Source: Pascua guehoae (taxonomy: Eukaryota > Basidiomycota > Tremellomycetes > Trichosporonales > Trichosporonaceae). Taken from it: 64,000 nucleotides of DNA. The stretch lies in NCBI GenBank assembly GCA_001600415.1, contig BCJX01000004.1, forward strand, positions 1,197,689-1,261,688. Reading direction: 5' to 3'. Below the pieces are notes generated by a model. It was not told the DNA's origin. It searched no databases and was given only the letters and a program-made list of their open reading frames with translations. The position numbers and the translations under genes were made by a program. Positions 31,876-42,853 of this stretch are shown one piece after another. Positions within the stretch are counted from its first letter, which is position 1, and each line of letters opens with the position of its first letter.

Positions 31876-33915
31876 ATGTCGTGCGCCAACGCACCTTCCC
31901 AGGGCGATGGAACGGAGCTCATGCCGCGTACGTCGACTTGCCAGCACTTGCGGCCTTTGCTTACGCCCCAGGCCGTCGACAGGTCAAGGACAAGACCAAG
32001 TGTGCGCGCTGCAAAGAGAGCCGCAGTCTGTACATCCTGCGCAACGTGACGTTCTGCCAGTAGGTTAACTCGCCCGAGGGTCTCTGCTGACTGCTAGACC
32101 ATGCTTCGAGTTGGCAATGTACCACCGCTTCGCGCGCTCGCTGCACCCGCCCATGGCTAAGCGGGGCCACCGTGGGGGGTTCGCGACGCGCCCACCGCGT
32201 CAGCCCGGTGGCGTCCTGCTCGCCCTCTCTGGCGGTGCCGGGAGCACGACCATGCTCGACCTCGTCGGCCAGAACACATATGTGGGGCGCGATGGCGAAG
32301 TGCGCGATATCAAAAAGGGCCAAAGGTCAATCGTGTGGCCGCACGGCTGGGCCGTCCACGTCGACTACTCGTCGGTCACGGGGATGCAGCCCTTGACCGA
32401 CAGCCTGAGGGAGATGGCCGAGGCGAGGCACTTGCGCTTTGTCGCCCTCCGCGCCGAGGACGCGTTTGATCCCACGCTCCGGGACCGCTTGCGTGCGCTT
32501 TGCCCCGGTCGTACCGAGGACACCGAGGACACCAAGGACACTGCCCCTGCGACCGCCGTACCAACTTCGGGTCTCGCGGTCAACCTCGCCGAGCCAGGTG
32601 CGTCGACGTCCTCCAGCTGCCATGCTCGACTAACCAAACCCCAGACCTCGCTCTCTTGCCTGGATCGTCCTCGTCCCCGCTCGATTCACTCACTGCTCTC
32701 CTCACCGCACTCCCACCACCCTCCCGCCCTGCGCTCCTTGCGCGTATCCTCGAGGCGCTCATCACGTTCACGGCACGGACCCTGCCCAACATCTCCCATG
32801 TCCTCGTCGGCGAGACGTCGACGCGTGAGGCCCAGCGCATGATTGCCGCTACTGCTTCCGGCCGTGGCTGGGCGCTGCCTCTGGAACTGGCCCTCGTGCG
32901 GCCGATCCCCGGTGCCCCATCACCCGACCATGAGCGCGTAGACTCGCAGCAGTGCGACCAAGCTGGCCCCAGCGCTGCTCCCCCCTCTGGCGAAGACAGT
33001 GGCCAACCCAACAGAGCTGCAACCGCTGAGGGCAAGGATCCGATCATCCGCATAAAGGCCATGAAGGACTTGACCGTCAAGGAGGCGGCATTATTCTGCC
33101 ACGGACGCGGGCTGTCCACGGTCAACGAGCGCCGCTGGGACGGTACGGTCGGCGGTGCGAGGCGCGATGCGCGCGGTAAGGGCGCGACGGCAAGCCTCGA
33201 GGCATTGACGGAGCGTGAGTGGGACTTGGACATCGTCAGGCTGCACCGAGTGCTGACGAGCAGGCTTCATTGCCGGGCTCAACGTGACGCACCCGTCTAC
33301 AGTGTCAACCATCAACAAGACGGGGGGCAAGCTCAAGTTTGCCGGTGAGGAGGGCTTGCCGCTTTGTCCAGTGTGCCAGTAGTGAGTCCATAAACGTGAC
33401 GCGCGTCTGCTCTGTGGCCAAGCTCTGCTGCTTCAAAAAGCGGCATTATGCTCTTGGCCCTGGACATAGACGCTGCCATACTGCCCTACCTCTGCAAACC
33501 GTGGTGAATCTAACACCTCAGCCCCGTTGATCCCTCGGCCATCGACTGGAAGGCCCGCACGTCACTCACATCCCTCCCTGGTCGCGGCATCCGCGCCGAG
33601 CCAAACCCGGACTCGCAGCACCGACCTCCCTCGGCCTCCACTAGCATCGATACGACCGCTGCTGCCGAACCGAGCACATCACCAAGTACAAAGCCGCCCC
33701 TCGCTCCTCTTCTCTGCTACGCGTGTCTGACGGACTTTACGCCATTGACGGCAGCCCAGCGCGACCGTCCCGCCAGCGCGGCGACACCATTGCCACTCTG
33801 GGTGGGCGAACGTGTGGCTGAGTGCGCGCCTCAGCGGCCTAGCGAGCACACCCCGCGAGAGGTGACGCGGGACGAGATGCGGGCGCAGATTGATGCGTTC
33901 CTCATTTCCGAGTGA
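31876..33915 (+). CDS. NCS2: Cytoplasmic tRNA 2-thiolation protein 2 (Ctu2/Ncs2)
   Basis: Six exons (31876-31927, 31972-32059, 32098-32597, 32645-33214, 33264-33381, 33522-33915) encode 573 aa. The N-terminus has paired cysteines (KCARCKES ... FCQPCFELAMYHRF), then a PP-loop-like core starting LLALSGGAGSTTMLDLV and HVLVGETSTREAQRM. The C-terminal part has IRIKAMKDLTVKEAALFC, LCPVC and LCYACLTDF. Ctu2 pairs with Ctu1/Ncs6 and adds sulfur, relayed by Urm1, to the wobble uridine of Lys, Glu and Gln tRNAs. Ctu2 is usually the non-catalytic partner with a degenerate PP-loop, and the SGGAGS here is also imperfect. The chain is longer than many fungal Ctu2 proteins because of low-complexity inserts (EDTEDTKDTAP and a Ser/Thr-rich stretch before the last CxxC). 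Confidence 0.88.
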
Positions 33916-34165
33916 GGTGTCGATGGCGTTTCCATTGTAGTTAATAGCATCTGGTGCATCCCACTCGGCAACACGTCCGGAATACTTCAACGTCTGAGTT
34001 GCATTCTGTCACTCAAAAGTCCTGCCAGTCATGTGGTCAAGCTCTCCACGGCGCATGTGACGTGATCGGGATCCGACACAAACACGGAAGGTCTAACGTA
34101 ACACCTTCTCACACTGTTCTAACTTCATCTTCTCTTCCCAACCCACCACCACATCCCTGCATACG

Positions 34166-35563
34166 ATGGCGCCTTCCGAAGCCAAACGGAGTTTTGACGA
34201 GCGCATCATGCACGACCTCCGCTTCAAGCCCATGTGTATTGATGGGACTGAAAGCAAGGATCTTCTCAAGGTACACGCTGCCAAGCCACTCTTCGAGTAT
34301 GTCCTCCTTTGTCGCGCAACCCCACCCAACCACTCTTTCTCGCAGTTCTGGGCCCCATTGACCTCGTCCACTCACTCATGATAGGTCTCATCCGGACGAT
34401 CGGTGTACCCTCTGTGCCGAAAAGGGCCGTGCATGCCTCGGGCCCGCACTTGTCGACAACCAAGGCCTCCGCGGTGAATACACACGACGCTGCTGTTATC
34501 CATGCGCCGTCGCCCGTGTCAAGTGTTCTGTCACTGGAAAGTGCACTATACGAGACAATCGGCTATTCCATACTCCCCGCAAGACGTTTCGAAGGAAGTC
34601 CAAGGCGGGGAGGGTAGATGATGCAACGGCAACCAGGGCCAGAAGGAGCGAGAAGAAGCGCAGGGTATATGTGGACGATGAAAGTTCAGACGACAGCTTT
34701 CACGACTCGCAGGACGATTGGGACGTAAGTACCACGTCGGTATTTTACTGGACCAGCGGCAGGTTCTGACTAACTAGGACTTTGAACCGTCGACCGCATC
34801 CACTTCTCGGCGTGCCGCCCCAGACCAGGACAAAGGCAAGAACAGGTCTGGAATGGCGACGCGCAACCAAGGAAAGGGGAAGGAAAAGCAAAGCCGGTAC
34901 GCTTTGAGCTCCGACTCGAGCTCCGACGACACCGAGGAGAAGGACGACGTATGTATCACAGTGGATTTGCACTCTGGATACCCGCTGACTGGATAGGATG
35001 TCTCCATATTGACCACATCGACCCTATCCAGCCCCCGCAGACACCAGCACGGGGCACCACAATACGAGGCCCGAGTCATGACCCTGCAGCAGGCACCCAG
35101 CTGGGCCACGACTCAACCGGATTCTCGGCCCACCAGCTCGATCACAACCCAGCTGCTGTCGGCCGACTCGCATACGGCGCATCCACAGCCCACCCGCTCC
35201 CCGAGAATCCAACCACAGCTGCTACCCTCCACCTCGAGAAAACGCAAGGAGCGTGAGCGCACAGTGTATATCGAAAACCAGCCCTCGGGACATGTGGGCG
35301 GTTTCCTCGACGTCATCACCCCCTTCTGCGCCGACCTGAACAGGCAAGAACGTCTCGAATGCCTCCGCGGCCTCAACAATATGTGGTGGGGAGACGGCGC
35401 TCGCGACACCACCACCGCCACACAGCCCGACCACGCTCCTCGAGGACGGGTCGGCAGCCTCCTCCAGGCCCTCGCACCGTTCTGCACCGAGGTGTATGGC
35501 CAAGAACGCCTCAATCTCGTCAATGGCCTCACGGATATGCTCTGGGATGATGTCTCGCGATAA
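34166..35563 (+). CDS. Cysteine-rich, probably nuclear protein with duplicated C-terminal module
   Basis: Four exons (34166-34296, 34385-34724, 34778-34948, 34997-35563) encode 402 aa. I do not recognise a named family. Exon 2 encodes a zinc-binding-like block: RCTLCAEKGRACLGP, then RRCCYPCAVARVKC and SVTGKC. The spacing C-x2-C-x6-C ... CC-x2-C-x6-C resembles the zinc-cluster-like domains common in basidiomycete proteins. A basic region follows (KTFRRKSKAGR, RRSEKKRR), then acidic/serine tracts (SSDDSFHDSQDD, SSDSSSDDTEEKDD). The C-terminus has two copies of a ~36-residue module (GHVGGFLDVITPFCADLNRQ... and GRVGSLLQALAPFCTEVYGQ...), each ending in a W-rich helix (NNMWWGD / TDMLWDD). DNA or chromatin binding is a guess. 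All junctions keep the frame with strong splice sites. Confidence 0.7.
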
Positions 35564-35811
35564 GCGATTGGTATTCGCGCATGAAACGCTCGCTTGATGA
35601 CGTGCTCTGCGGTATGTGTGTGATATGAAGCCGAGCCCTTGGGCACGGATTCGGCTCGATCTCTGCTCGATCCGTCTTGCTGTGAAACGTCTTCTCCTCC
35701 CCCTGTCTTCTGCAGACCCTCCGCGCAGGAAATGTGGGATACAGCAAGCAGGAAACATCAGTGTGTGCACTTGCCGTGCATTGTATTGGTCTAGAGAGTG
35801 TCCATGCGCAA

Positions 35812-36620
35812 TTAGACCGAGCTCAAAGTGGCCGTCTCAACACTTTCCGGACGCACCTGTAGATATGGATGGATGATACCAGCATGGAAAGATAGTGATG
35901 TTGCAGGTCACCGGCCGGTCTCCTCTCGTTACTCAGTGACCACGGCGCAGTCACGATGACGTGGGCCTCTCGTCTCTCCCTACTCGGCCCTTGTGGGGCT
36001 GACAATGTCTGATACAGGTGCCGTCCAAACGTACCGCGACTGCCACATGGAGCTCGGTTGCGCGCACAACTTGTTTCCAGAGCCTCGTGTCGTGCGGCAC
36101 ATGCAGGACAGTACAAGCAGGACAGCCCATTGCTAGGGTACCTGTGCGCGTGATCACATTCGTGCTGTGCTGCACTGTACCGTCGGGTTGAACCAGAGGC
36201 CGTCTTCTGTTCCAACGCAGCAAGGACGCAGCAGGGATGTAGCAAGCTTCCAGTGGTCACCCTCCTCACACGCCAGATGCCTGGCTGTCGGTGGATATTG
36301 CTGCTGGCTGAACCTGCGTGGACGCATCGAATGGGCGTGTGCAAAGGACCAGAGGATATGTGCCATCGTCGTCGTCCACCACTGTCGTCGTCCGTTCCGT
36401 CCGGCCGCGTGGACCCGAGCTCACATTGGCTGTCTATACTTTCCGACTGCACCTGTATACAGGTGCAGAGATCAATGTAGGGTACAGGCTGAGACTGGGG
36501 AAGGGGCAGCGCGACGATCGGTCCCCTTCTGAGGACAACTTAGCCTCTCCGAATACGTGCCGTGCGTGTACCCAAGCTTAATGTGGCAGTCTCATGACTT
36601 TTCGGACACCTGTATTTCCA
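35812..36620. repeat. Cluster of dispersed hairpin-repeat copies
   Basis: Copies of the GTGGCAGTCTCA..ACTTTCCGGAC..ACCTGTA core occur at about 35822-35862 (AGTGGCCGTCTCAACACTTT), 36418-36465 (diverged, TGGCTGTCTATACTTTCC) and 36578-36618 (GTGGCAGTCTCATGACTTTT). A partial reverse copy (GACTGCCACATGGAGCTCGG) is at about 36039-36058. A GAGCTCA/AAGCTTAA box precedes each forward core. Confidence 0.55.
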
Positions 36621-37106
36621 GCTCACCCAGTTCGTTTCGATTCCTCGCCCTTGGTCGCGAGTGGCAGTTCGTGCACACCAGTCGCGGTGAACGCGTTGAA
36701 CTGTGTCGGGGTCGCCGACGCCGACAAACCACAGGCACAGAAGCCCGTGCTCGTATGAAACCGCCGACGCAAGGGCGAGGGCGAGGTCGGTGCAAGACAC
36801 GACAAGATGGTCTGTGCTGTGCTTGCGCCTGCCTGCCGCCCGCTAGTGCTGACCTAACGATGGAGACTGCTTTGGTTAACCCGAAAGGCCTATCATCCAC
36901 CGCTTACTTCCCCCCCAGGTCATACCGCTTGAGTATTGCTGTGGGCGGCTAAATCACATTCCGTGACTTTCCGGTCTGGTCTTGTGTGCGTGGGTCTGTC
37001 TGTCTCTGTGGGGGTCTGTGCTGTCTTTGTGCCTGCAGGGCACGATTCGTCATCGAGGTGGCACCCGCTAAGCCGACGATTCTTAGGTATGCAGACACGG
37101 ACGCAG

Positions 37107-37250
37107 TGCTGGGTACAAAGGGTGTCGAGAGGGACCGTGACGGGGGGGCAGGGATGCATGTAGCTCTGAGCTGGTACAGAGGGTGTGAAAAGGGACGGCG
37201 AGGGGCGCAGGGATGCCTTGGCATGTGCAGTAGCTCGGAGCTGGTAGTGG
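37107..37250 (+). repeat. Two-unit tandem duplication
   Basis: A unit of about 65-70 bp (GGTACAAAGGGTGTCGAGAG... CAGGGATGCATGTAGCTCTGAGCTG) is followed directly by a diverged second unit (GGTACAGAGGGTGTGAAAAG... CAGGGATGCC...AGTAGCTCGGAGCTG). Part of it recurs inverted at about 37290-37325 (CGCCCCTCACAGTCCTTTTT), so a larger foldback is possible. Confidence 0.55.
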
Positions 37251-37322
37251 GATGAGTGTTCGGCAGCAGGAGACAAAATCTCACCCTTGCGCCCCTCACA
37301 GTCCTTTTTGACACCCTCTGCG

Positions 37323-37430
37323 CAGTGACCCGTCAGAAAGGTTATGACTGCCTGCAGCGTGGTCTCTGGTATGCTTGACCCAAAGCCTGGCGCAAGGCAG
37401 TGGTGGTCGCAACCTTTCTGACGGCCACTG
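37323..37430. mobile_element. Small inverted-repeat (MITE-like) element
   Basis: The left end CAGTGACCCGTCAGAAAGG (37323-) and the right end CCTTTCTGACGGCCACTG (-37430) are near-perfect inverted repeats about 20 bp long, around an 65-bp centre. No coding capacity. This looks like a short non-autonomous DNA element or a recent foldback. Confidence 0.55.
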
Positions 37431-37883
37431 TACTGTCCGCCTGGTGCCAACTTGGTTGCTATTCTCGGCGAGGGTGACTGCGGCGCTTGGCGGGCTTACC
37501 TTCGGTTATTCCGGCGCTTGGGGCGCTTCCTTTGCCAAGGTAAAGAGTAGACCGCTCGTGTGTGAGCAGGTCGCGTCTGGCGGCTGGTCAGCCACAACTT
37601 GAGCATGCGTCTGTTAAGCCATACGTGCTGGACACCTCGAACATATACAGCACTCGGGATTGACAGGAAGCGTGTTACGGACGAACCAGGATGATCAGTG
37701 AATCAGGACAGGTTGGCGTTGGCGCTTCCCTTGGGGTTTGCCAAATTGGACGCTGTCGTATCATATTCCCATCGTCGTGAATCGAACTCCACCATTTGGC
37801 ATCTCACATGCCTAACTCTCCTACTCAACACGATTCTTCATTCGCTGATGTCGGCCCCTGTAGCGAACATACCACTTTCTGAG

Positions 37884-38113
37884 GTTTAACCATACCAAAG
37901 CCATATTTATAATCGAATCATTTCTTGAAGTCCAGTAGCAGATAAAAATATATCCCCCCCAACCACCGAATCACCTAAACCCTTAGAGTCCCTTACCCTT
38001 TAGCCCCTAACCTCTCTAATCCATAAGGGAACTTGGTGTGCGCGACTTGTAGAGTTGTAATAGCTAGTCTTGCATGATAAATATGGCTTCACAGTAGTTT
38101 GGTATGGTTAAAC
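37884..38113. mobile_element. AT-rich inverted-repeat element
   Basis: A perfect 16-bp inverted repeat, GTTTAACCATACCAAA at 37884-37899 and its complement at 38098-38113, bounds a 230-bp AT-rich segment. A second inner inverted repeat pairs GCCATATTTAT (37900-37910) with ATAAATATGGC (38077-38087). Composition is sharply different from the GC-rich surroundings and stays AT-rich to about 38290. No coding sequence is seen. MITE-like, or a remnant of imported DNA. Confidence 0.6.
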
Positions 38114-38448
38114 GTGCAGAAAAAAAAAATATAAAAATAAAAAGTGGTATGGTCGTGACAAGCGCCTGCGTTAAAATAATTTTGTCATGATCACAATAAT
38201 TTTTGTTGTCTCCAGCAAACATGATTCCACTTTATTTTTCTTTTCTTTTTATCGTCTTCTTTCTGCTGTGATCATACAACTGGAAAGTGGAAACAACGTT
38301 AGCCTGCATACGTCCTCGTATTGTCCTTGTACGAGTGTAACACCTCACCGCAAAAGCCTTCAAGGCCGTTCCGCTAGCCGCGCATTGGCGCAGTGGCTTA
38401 GTGGCGCAATCGTGCCGTGGCGTATTGGCGCAGTAGTGTAGTGGCTTT

Positions 38449-39007
38449 GTGGCGCATTCCCATAAACTCAATGGACACACGCGGACGCACAGGCGAAGGG
38501 CACATGTCGGGTACCTACGCCAAGGGCCAGGAAGAGTGGCGTTCTTAGGACAAAGAAGTCAGTCACGACGCGATCGACAAAAGTGCGACAGCCGCTCAGA
38601 GTTCTTTTTCATCGTTTTCGTCGGCTGTCCGGAATCTGGAGAAAAGTACCCGATTGGCCCCGTGGCAAAGTATGTCTGTGGAATCAAACAAATAAAGCAG
38701 CCACGTCAGCCAAATAAACCAAATCAACACACTGTCCCAAGACAGCGGCAACTCTTGGCATATCGAAACTTCATTCCAAGATTTCATACATTCTTCAACA
38801 GTATGGCAACTTTTACTATCTTTGCAAGATACCGATATGCACAGGGGTGACCGGACGTCTCTGGAGATCGACTATGAGTCAGTTTTTGCAACCAGATTCC
38901 GCTGGGGGACTGGACTCACTCTCCTCCAGCGAGTTCCCATCCGTGACGTGGTTGAGGAGCTTCTAAGTACCGTAGACTCTCTGTGGAGTCAGGAACGCCC
39001 GTTGTAA
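38449..39007 (+). CDS. Possible small spliced gene or relic, unrecognised
   Basis: Low-confidence candidate. An upstream frame reads FVGCPESGEKYPIGPVAK and meets a GTATGT donor at about 38669. Downstream a frame of protein-like composition (TSLEIDYESVFATRFRWGTG and VVEELLSTVDSLW) ends in a stop at 39007. CAG acceptors lie at about 38801 and 38845. I could not fix a start or a single consistent splice path. It sits between mobile debris and the second precursor gene and may be a decayed fragment. Confidence 0.2.
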
Positions 39008-39095
39008 AGGTCATGTTGTTGTGATTCTGCTCACCAATTCATGAGATCACGGTACACCACCTCACCCCTCGTGGGGTCGCATCGGCGACGTCCAC

Positions 39096-39968
39096 CTAGG
39101 CCTCACGCTTCATGGCGGCCTCGACGTGCGCTGCGGCCTCGGCCTCGCGCTTCTTCCAGCAGCCGGTGCCGCACGTCGCGCCGCTCTGGTCCCACTGGGC
39201 CTCGCGCTTCATGAGAGCCGCAGCCTCGGCCTCACGCTTCTTCCAGCAGCCGGTGCCGCACGTCGCGCCGCTTTGGTCCCACTGGGCCTCACGCTTCATG
39301 GCGGCGTCGGCCTGCGCCGCTGCCTCGGCGGCGCGCTTCTTCCAGCAACCGGTACCGCATGTAGCGCCGCTCTGGTCCCACTGGGGGGCAGCCTCGGCCT
39401 CACGCTTCATGGCAGCGTCGGCCGCCGCGGCCGCCGCGGCCTCACGCTTCTTCCAGCAGCCAGTGCCGCAGGTCGCGCCACTTTGGTCCCACTGGGGGGA
39501 GGCCTCACGCTTCATGGCGATCTTGACCTCGGCCGCGGCCTCGGCCTCGCGCTTCTTCCAGCAGCCGGTGCCGCATGTAGCGCCACTTTGGTCCCACTGC
39601 CGGGGAGAGACTTCATCTGAGGTTAGCGGACGTCGCATTGGGGGAGATATAGTGAATAGATGGTCAGGAGAAGACTGAGGACGACGGAGAGGGAGGGAAC
39701 AGGGAGGCCGAGAACACGTAGTAGAACTATTCTACGATATAGAGGGTGACAGTGACTGGCCCCCTGGCTACATGTCCCAGGAATGTGGAACATGATGCAA
39801 GGGACAGGAGTCAGAGACAAGTTGGTCACTTTCGTAGGACCCGGTCGATCGGTAAGGGACAAGACCAGACCGGCAAGGGACAAGACCGGCAAGCTACCCA
39901 CCATCGGTGACAGGGACCGCAATAGCAGTGGCGAACAGGGCGAACAGGGCGAGGAACGAGGTCTTCAT
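39096..39968 (-). CDS. Secreted alpha-factor-like repeat peptide precursor (5 units)
   Basis: Two exons (39902-39968 and 39096-39616) encode 195 aa. Exon 1 encodes the signal peptide MKTSFLALFALFATAIA plus VPVTD. The 285-nt intron joins GAT-G|AT and keeps the frame. Exon 2 encodes five copies of QWDQSGATCGTGCW, each followed by KKR and an alanine/EA-rich spacer (for example EAEAAA), most ending MKREA directly before the next QW. KKR and MKR are Kex2-type sites, and the EA pairs fit Ste13 trimming. The predicted product is a 14-residue peptide with a CX3C loop, Gln at the N-terminus and Trp at the C-terminus. The architecture matches the 22188-22640 gene (QW start, CW-KK end), although the core sequence differs. 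The final spacer ends KREA at the stop. Function unknown, with secreted signalling the leading idea. Confidence 0.88.
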
Positions 39969-40938
39969 TGTTGCAAGTGACAAGATATACGATTCTTGAA
40001 GTGAGATGGAGTGATGGGGGAGGTGGGGCTCTGAGACAGCGCGCATGGCCCCCTCTTATATGCCAAACTCGACGCATGACCCCCAGACGCATCTCGCTGT
40101 GGCTGACGGCTGGGGCTTATCCTCTTCCCACGCACTTTCTGTCGGACACACCAAACGAGTGCCACACTCAGGCCCCGTTTGGCACAAAAGGTACATGAGG
40201 CGCAAAGGGGTGTGTCTGTTTTGGTCGCCGCAGGGGAGGCTCAATCGGCGTGGCGCCGCGGGACCACGAAGGCCAGTAACGCCAATGGACTGCCGTTGGG
40301 CGCCCGCAGCAGCGTGCACTGTTGCAGAGAACACGGCACAGACTCTGGACTCTCATGGAAGACTCGTGCGGGGACACCGCGCGCGTACAGCACAGTCGTA
40401 CCGCGCGGTGTCGCAAAGCACAGTGTTCGTGCCAACGTCATACGATCTTCAGCCGGGCCCATAGAGACGGACCGACCTAAACGGGCCCTTTAACTCTAAC
40501 CTTGGGCCACTTTGATTGCGCAAGAAAACGGTTCCTTCCCCTTGCCGGGCCGGCACGTCCCGATGGAAACGATACCAGAGCATCGAGCGTAGATGTCCGT
40601 GTCTTGGGCAAAGAGAATGCCCATCAAGAGCTGGGGTCAACCGCTGGAGGCGAATGGCGCCCCAGATGAGCTCGTTGGGGAGTGGACCGCCGCCCCCAGA
40701 CCGTGCCCCGCAATGACCAGCCCGTCGCCTGCTCATTCCGAACAAGAAGCCTGCGCTGTGCGTCGTAGCCTCTAGCCCCCCTCCGTTCCGTACTGGACTG
40801 TGCGCGCGCATGCACATGACGCACGACGACTGGCACCTGATCCCCCCTTGCTCGGCAACAATGCATCACGCGGTGTCCAAAACTAGCTCGGTGGTCGTCC
40901 ACGAGATCCAAAGGCAGCGTATACTTTTTTCTTCAGGG

Positions 40939-41400
40939 TCAGGGCACTTTTAGACTGTGTGGGACAAACCTGAAGTCCCAAACCCAAGGTGGCTTTGGCT
41001 TGTAGAGCTTAAACTGTAAATTGTATGCCGTGACATGGTCGTCTGTCCAAAGGTCCCGTTGTGTCGGGCCGACATTACTTTTACAACCCGCAGAGTCCCA
41101 CTCCATCGTCAGACCGAATAACGTCAGCTGCGCATACCCGAGCGACGTCGCCCATCTGCATTTGTACGTACAATATGCTAGCCACATTCAGCTCCAACCA
41201 AGGCACCAACCTTGAACGGGTAGTCTACATCGTATTTGTAGAGGAACGGCTCGTTTTGGATGAATGATCCGCAAGAGCCACCCAAACAGCGCCACTTTAC
41301 GAGAACAGATTGTCCACTCTTTCGTTTAAGTGAGGTAGATCGCGGTTCCTTTGAACAAACAAGCGCCACGTTTTACGAGAATGCGCTCCAATTTAAGGTT
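40939..41400 (-). pseudogene. Frameshifted coding relic, unrecognised
   Basis: The minus strand reads VLVKWRCLGGSCGSFIQNEP and then YKYDVDYPFKVGALVGAEC, meets a stop, and resumes one base out of frame as AYCTYKCRWATSLGYAQL and FGLTMEWDSAGC before a stop near 40939. The two parts look like one protein broken by a single-base shift. About 600 bp away, at 41850-41950, the same strand reads AGCGVVSFLQNEATVPIV, similar to SCGSFIQNEPFLYKY. A related nucleotide repeat (TCTCGTAAAACGTGGCGCT and TCTCGTAAAGTGGCGCT) lies near 41375 and 41300. This suggests a decayed, internally duplicated cysteine-containing gene. No family recognised. Confidence 0.3.
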
Positions 41401-42853
41401 TGCCGCCGTAGTTTACCGTCTAGGTTTGCCCATATGCCATGTTGACATGTTGGGTGTGGCTGGATCCCGTCCCCGAGACACACGGAGTGCGTATGGCCAG
41501 ACCCCAAACGCGTTTTGCCGCGTAACATGGGTAGCACGAGTGAGTTTCGGGTTATGTCGGGTGTGACTACCTACCCATTCAACGCTGGACCGAGGAGTTC
41601 CCCCGCTGCATTGTTTTCTGATCAGGCTCCACCGCAATCACAACACACCGTAGTTGGTGCGGAATGTGCTCTCTGTCCATTTCCACATGGTGCACACGAT
41701 CCATGAAAGAACGTTTAGACGTTGGTCGTCCCGTCTACTTCTGGCCCATGGGAACCTGACGGACCTGGAACAACCACAACGCGCCAAGATGTCGTCGTTT
41801 CACAATCGAGGGGGGCATAATCTTGTGAAAATAATGTTTACGATTTGAACCCCTTGTCGTAACTCGGGTCTCGTACTATAGGTACCGTTGCCTCGTTTTG
41901 TAGGAACGAGACTACTCCACAACCGGCAACGCCGAATTGCTTGGAAACGTGTAGAGTTCTCGGGTGCTCCAAGCTTCCCCCATCCTTGAATGACCTCAAA
42001 CCTTGCGGATATTCCGATAGACAAGTACCAGCCATTCGTTGTGGGAACTGGTCTAGGCTAGACTAGACTCGGAACACACTTTGGACCGAGACATTCTATG
42101 ACGCCAGACGGGGTAGTCGCCGCTCGCGTCGTTGAGGCTAAGATAGGGTTTCCCGGGCAGCCCCCACACTTGGCTCCTCCCCACGTCGATTGTGCGAGCT
42201 ACGTTCAACGAGGCACGGCCGTCTGCTCCGCCGACTTGCAAAAAGTTCGTCTTACTCGAGACCTCTCGCTTCTGTCGTTTAGTGTAACTGCGCGTACGTA
42301 GCATCGCTACGAGGCCTCGCCGTCGCATAGTGTGTTGAACTCGTCGTGCCGAGCCACCACGAGCTATAATCACGGCACCTTTGACTGTCCAGCTGTCTCT
42401 CCAGCAAAGCCTCGCTAGCTGTGTCCCTGGATATTGGGGTATACGCACTTTGCAAGACTCGCCGAGGTTGAGAATTTTCATCCTTGGCCCCCTCGTCTCT
42501 CAAACCCGCAAGTCTAGTATCGTCCCCGAGGGGATAGAGGGCTGACTGAGTCTGAGGCTTACCAGTTCTCCTTTGTATGTTGACAGAGCTGTTGGCGTCG
42601 GGGAGCACCTTCTTAGCCATGGAGGCTCCTCCATGCATTCATCATCAGAAGTCCTAAATGGCTTCGTGGATTGGGTGCCACAGTATAGCTCGAGCGACTG
42701 GCACCGACTGTCTGCAGTGGTCTAAGAAGGGCTACCAGAGTTGGCAGCAATGTCCCTCTCGCGGTAGTATACTGACATGTGGAGAACTTAGTGTGTGCGT
42801 TGTACACACCAGACATTGACGTCGCAGTTCTAATAGTTTCTCTCTCCTAACGG

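Larger units (their letters stand above)
35564..38440. other. Gene-free repeat region
   Basis: About 2.9 kb with no supported gene. It holds several copies of the dispersed hairpin repeat (35.8-36.6 kb), a short tandem duplication (37.1-37.25 kb), a small inverted-repeat element (37323-37430) and an AT-rich element (37884-38113). At about 38380-38460 a degenerate GTGGCGCATTGGCGCAGTGG repeat occurs. Confidence 0.55.

Noticed and set aside
37760..37830. GGAGTTCGATTCAC on the minus strand, suggestive of a tRNA
   Set aside because: No matching D arm, anticodon stem or acceptor pairing.
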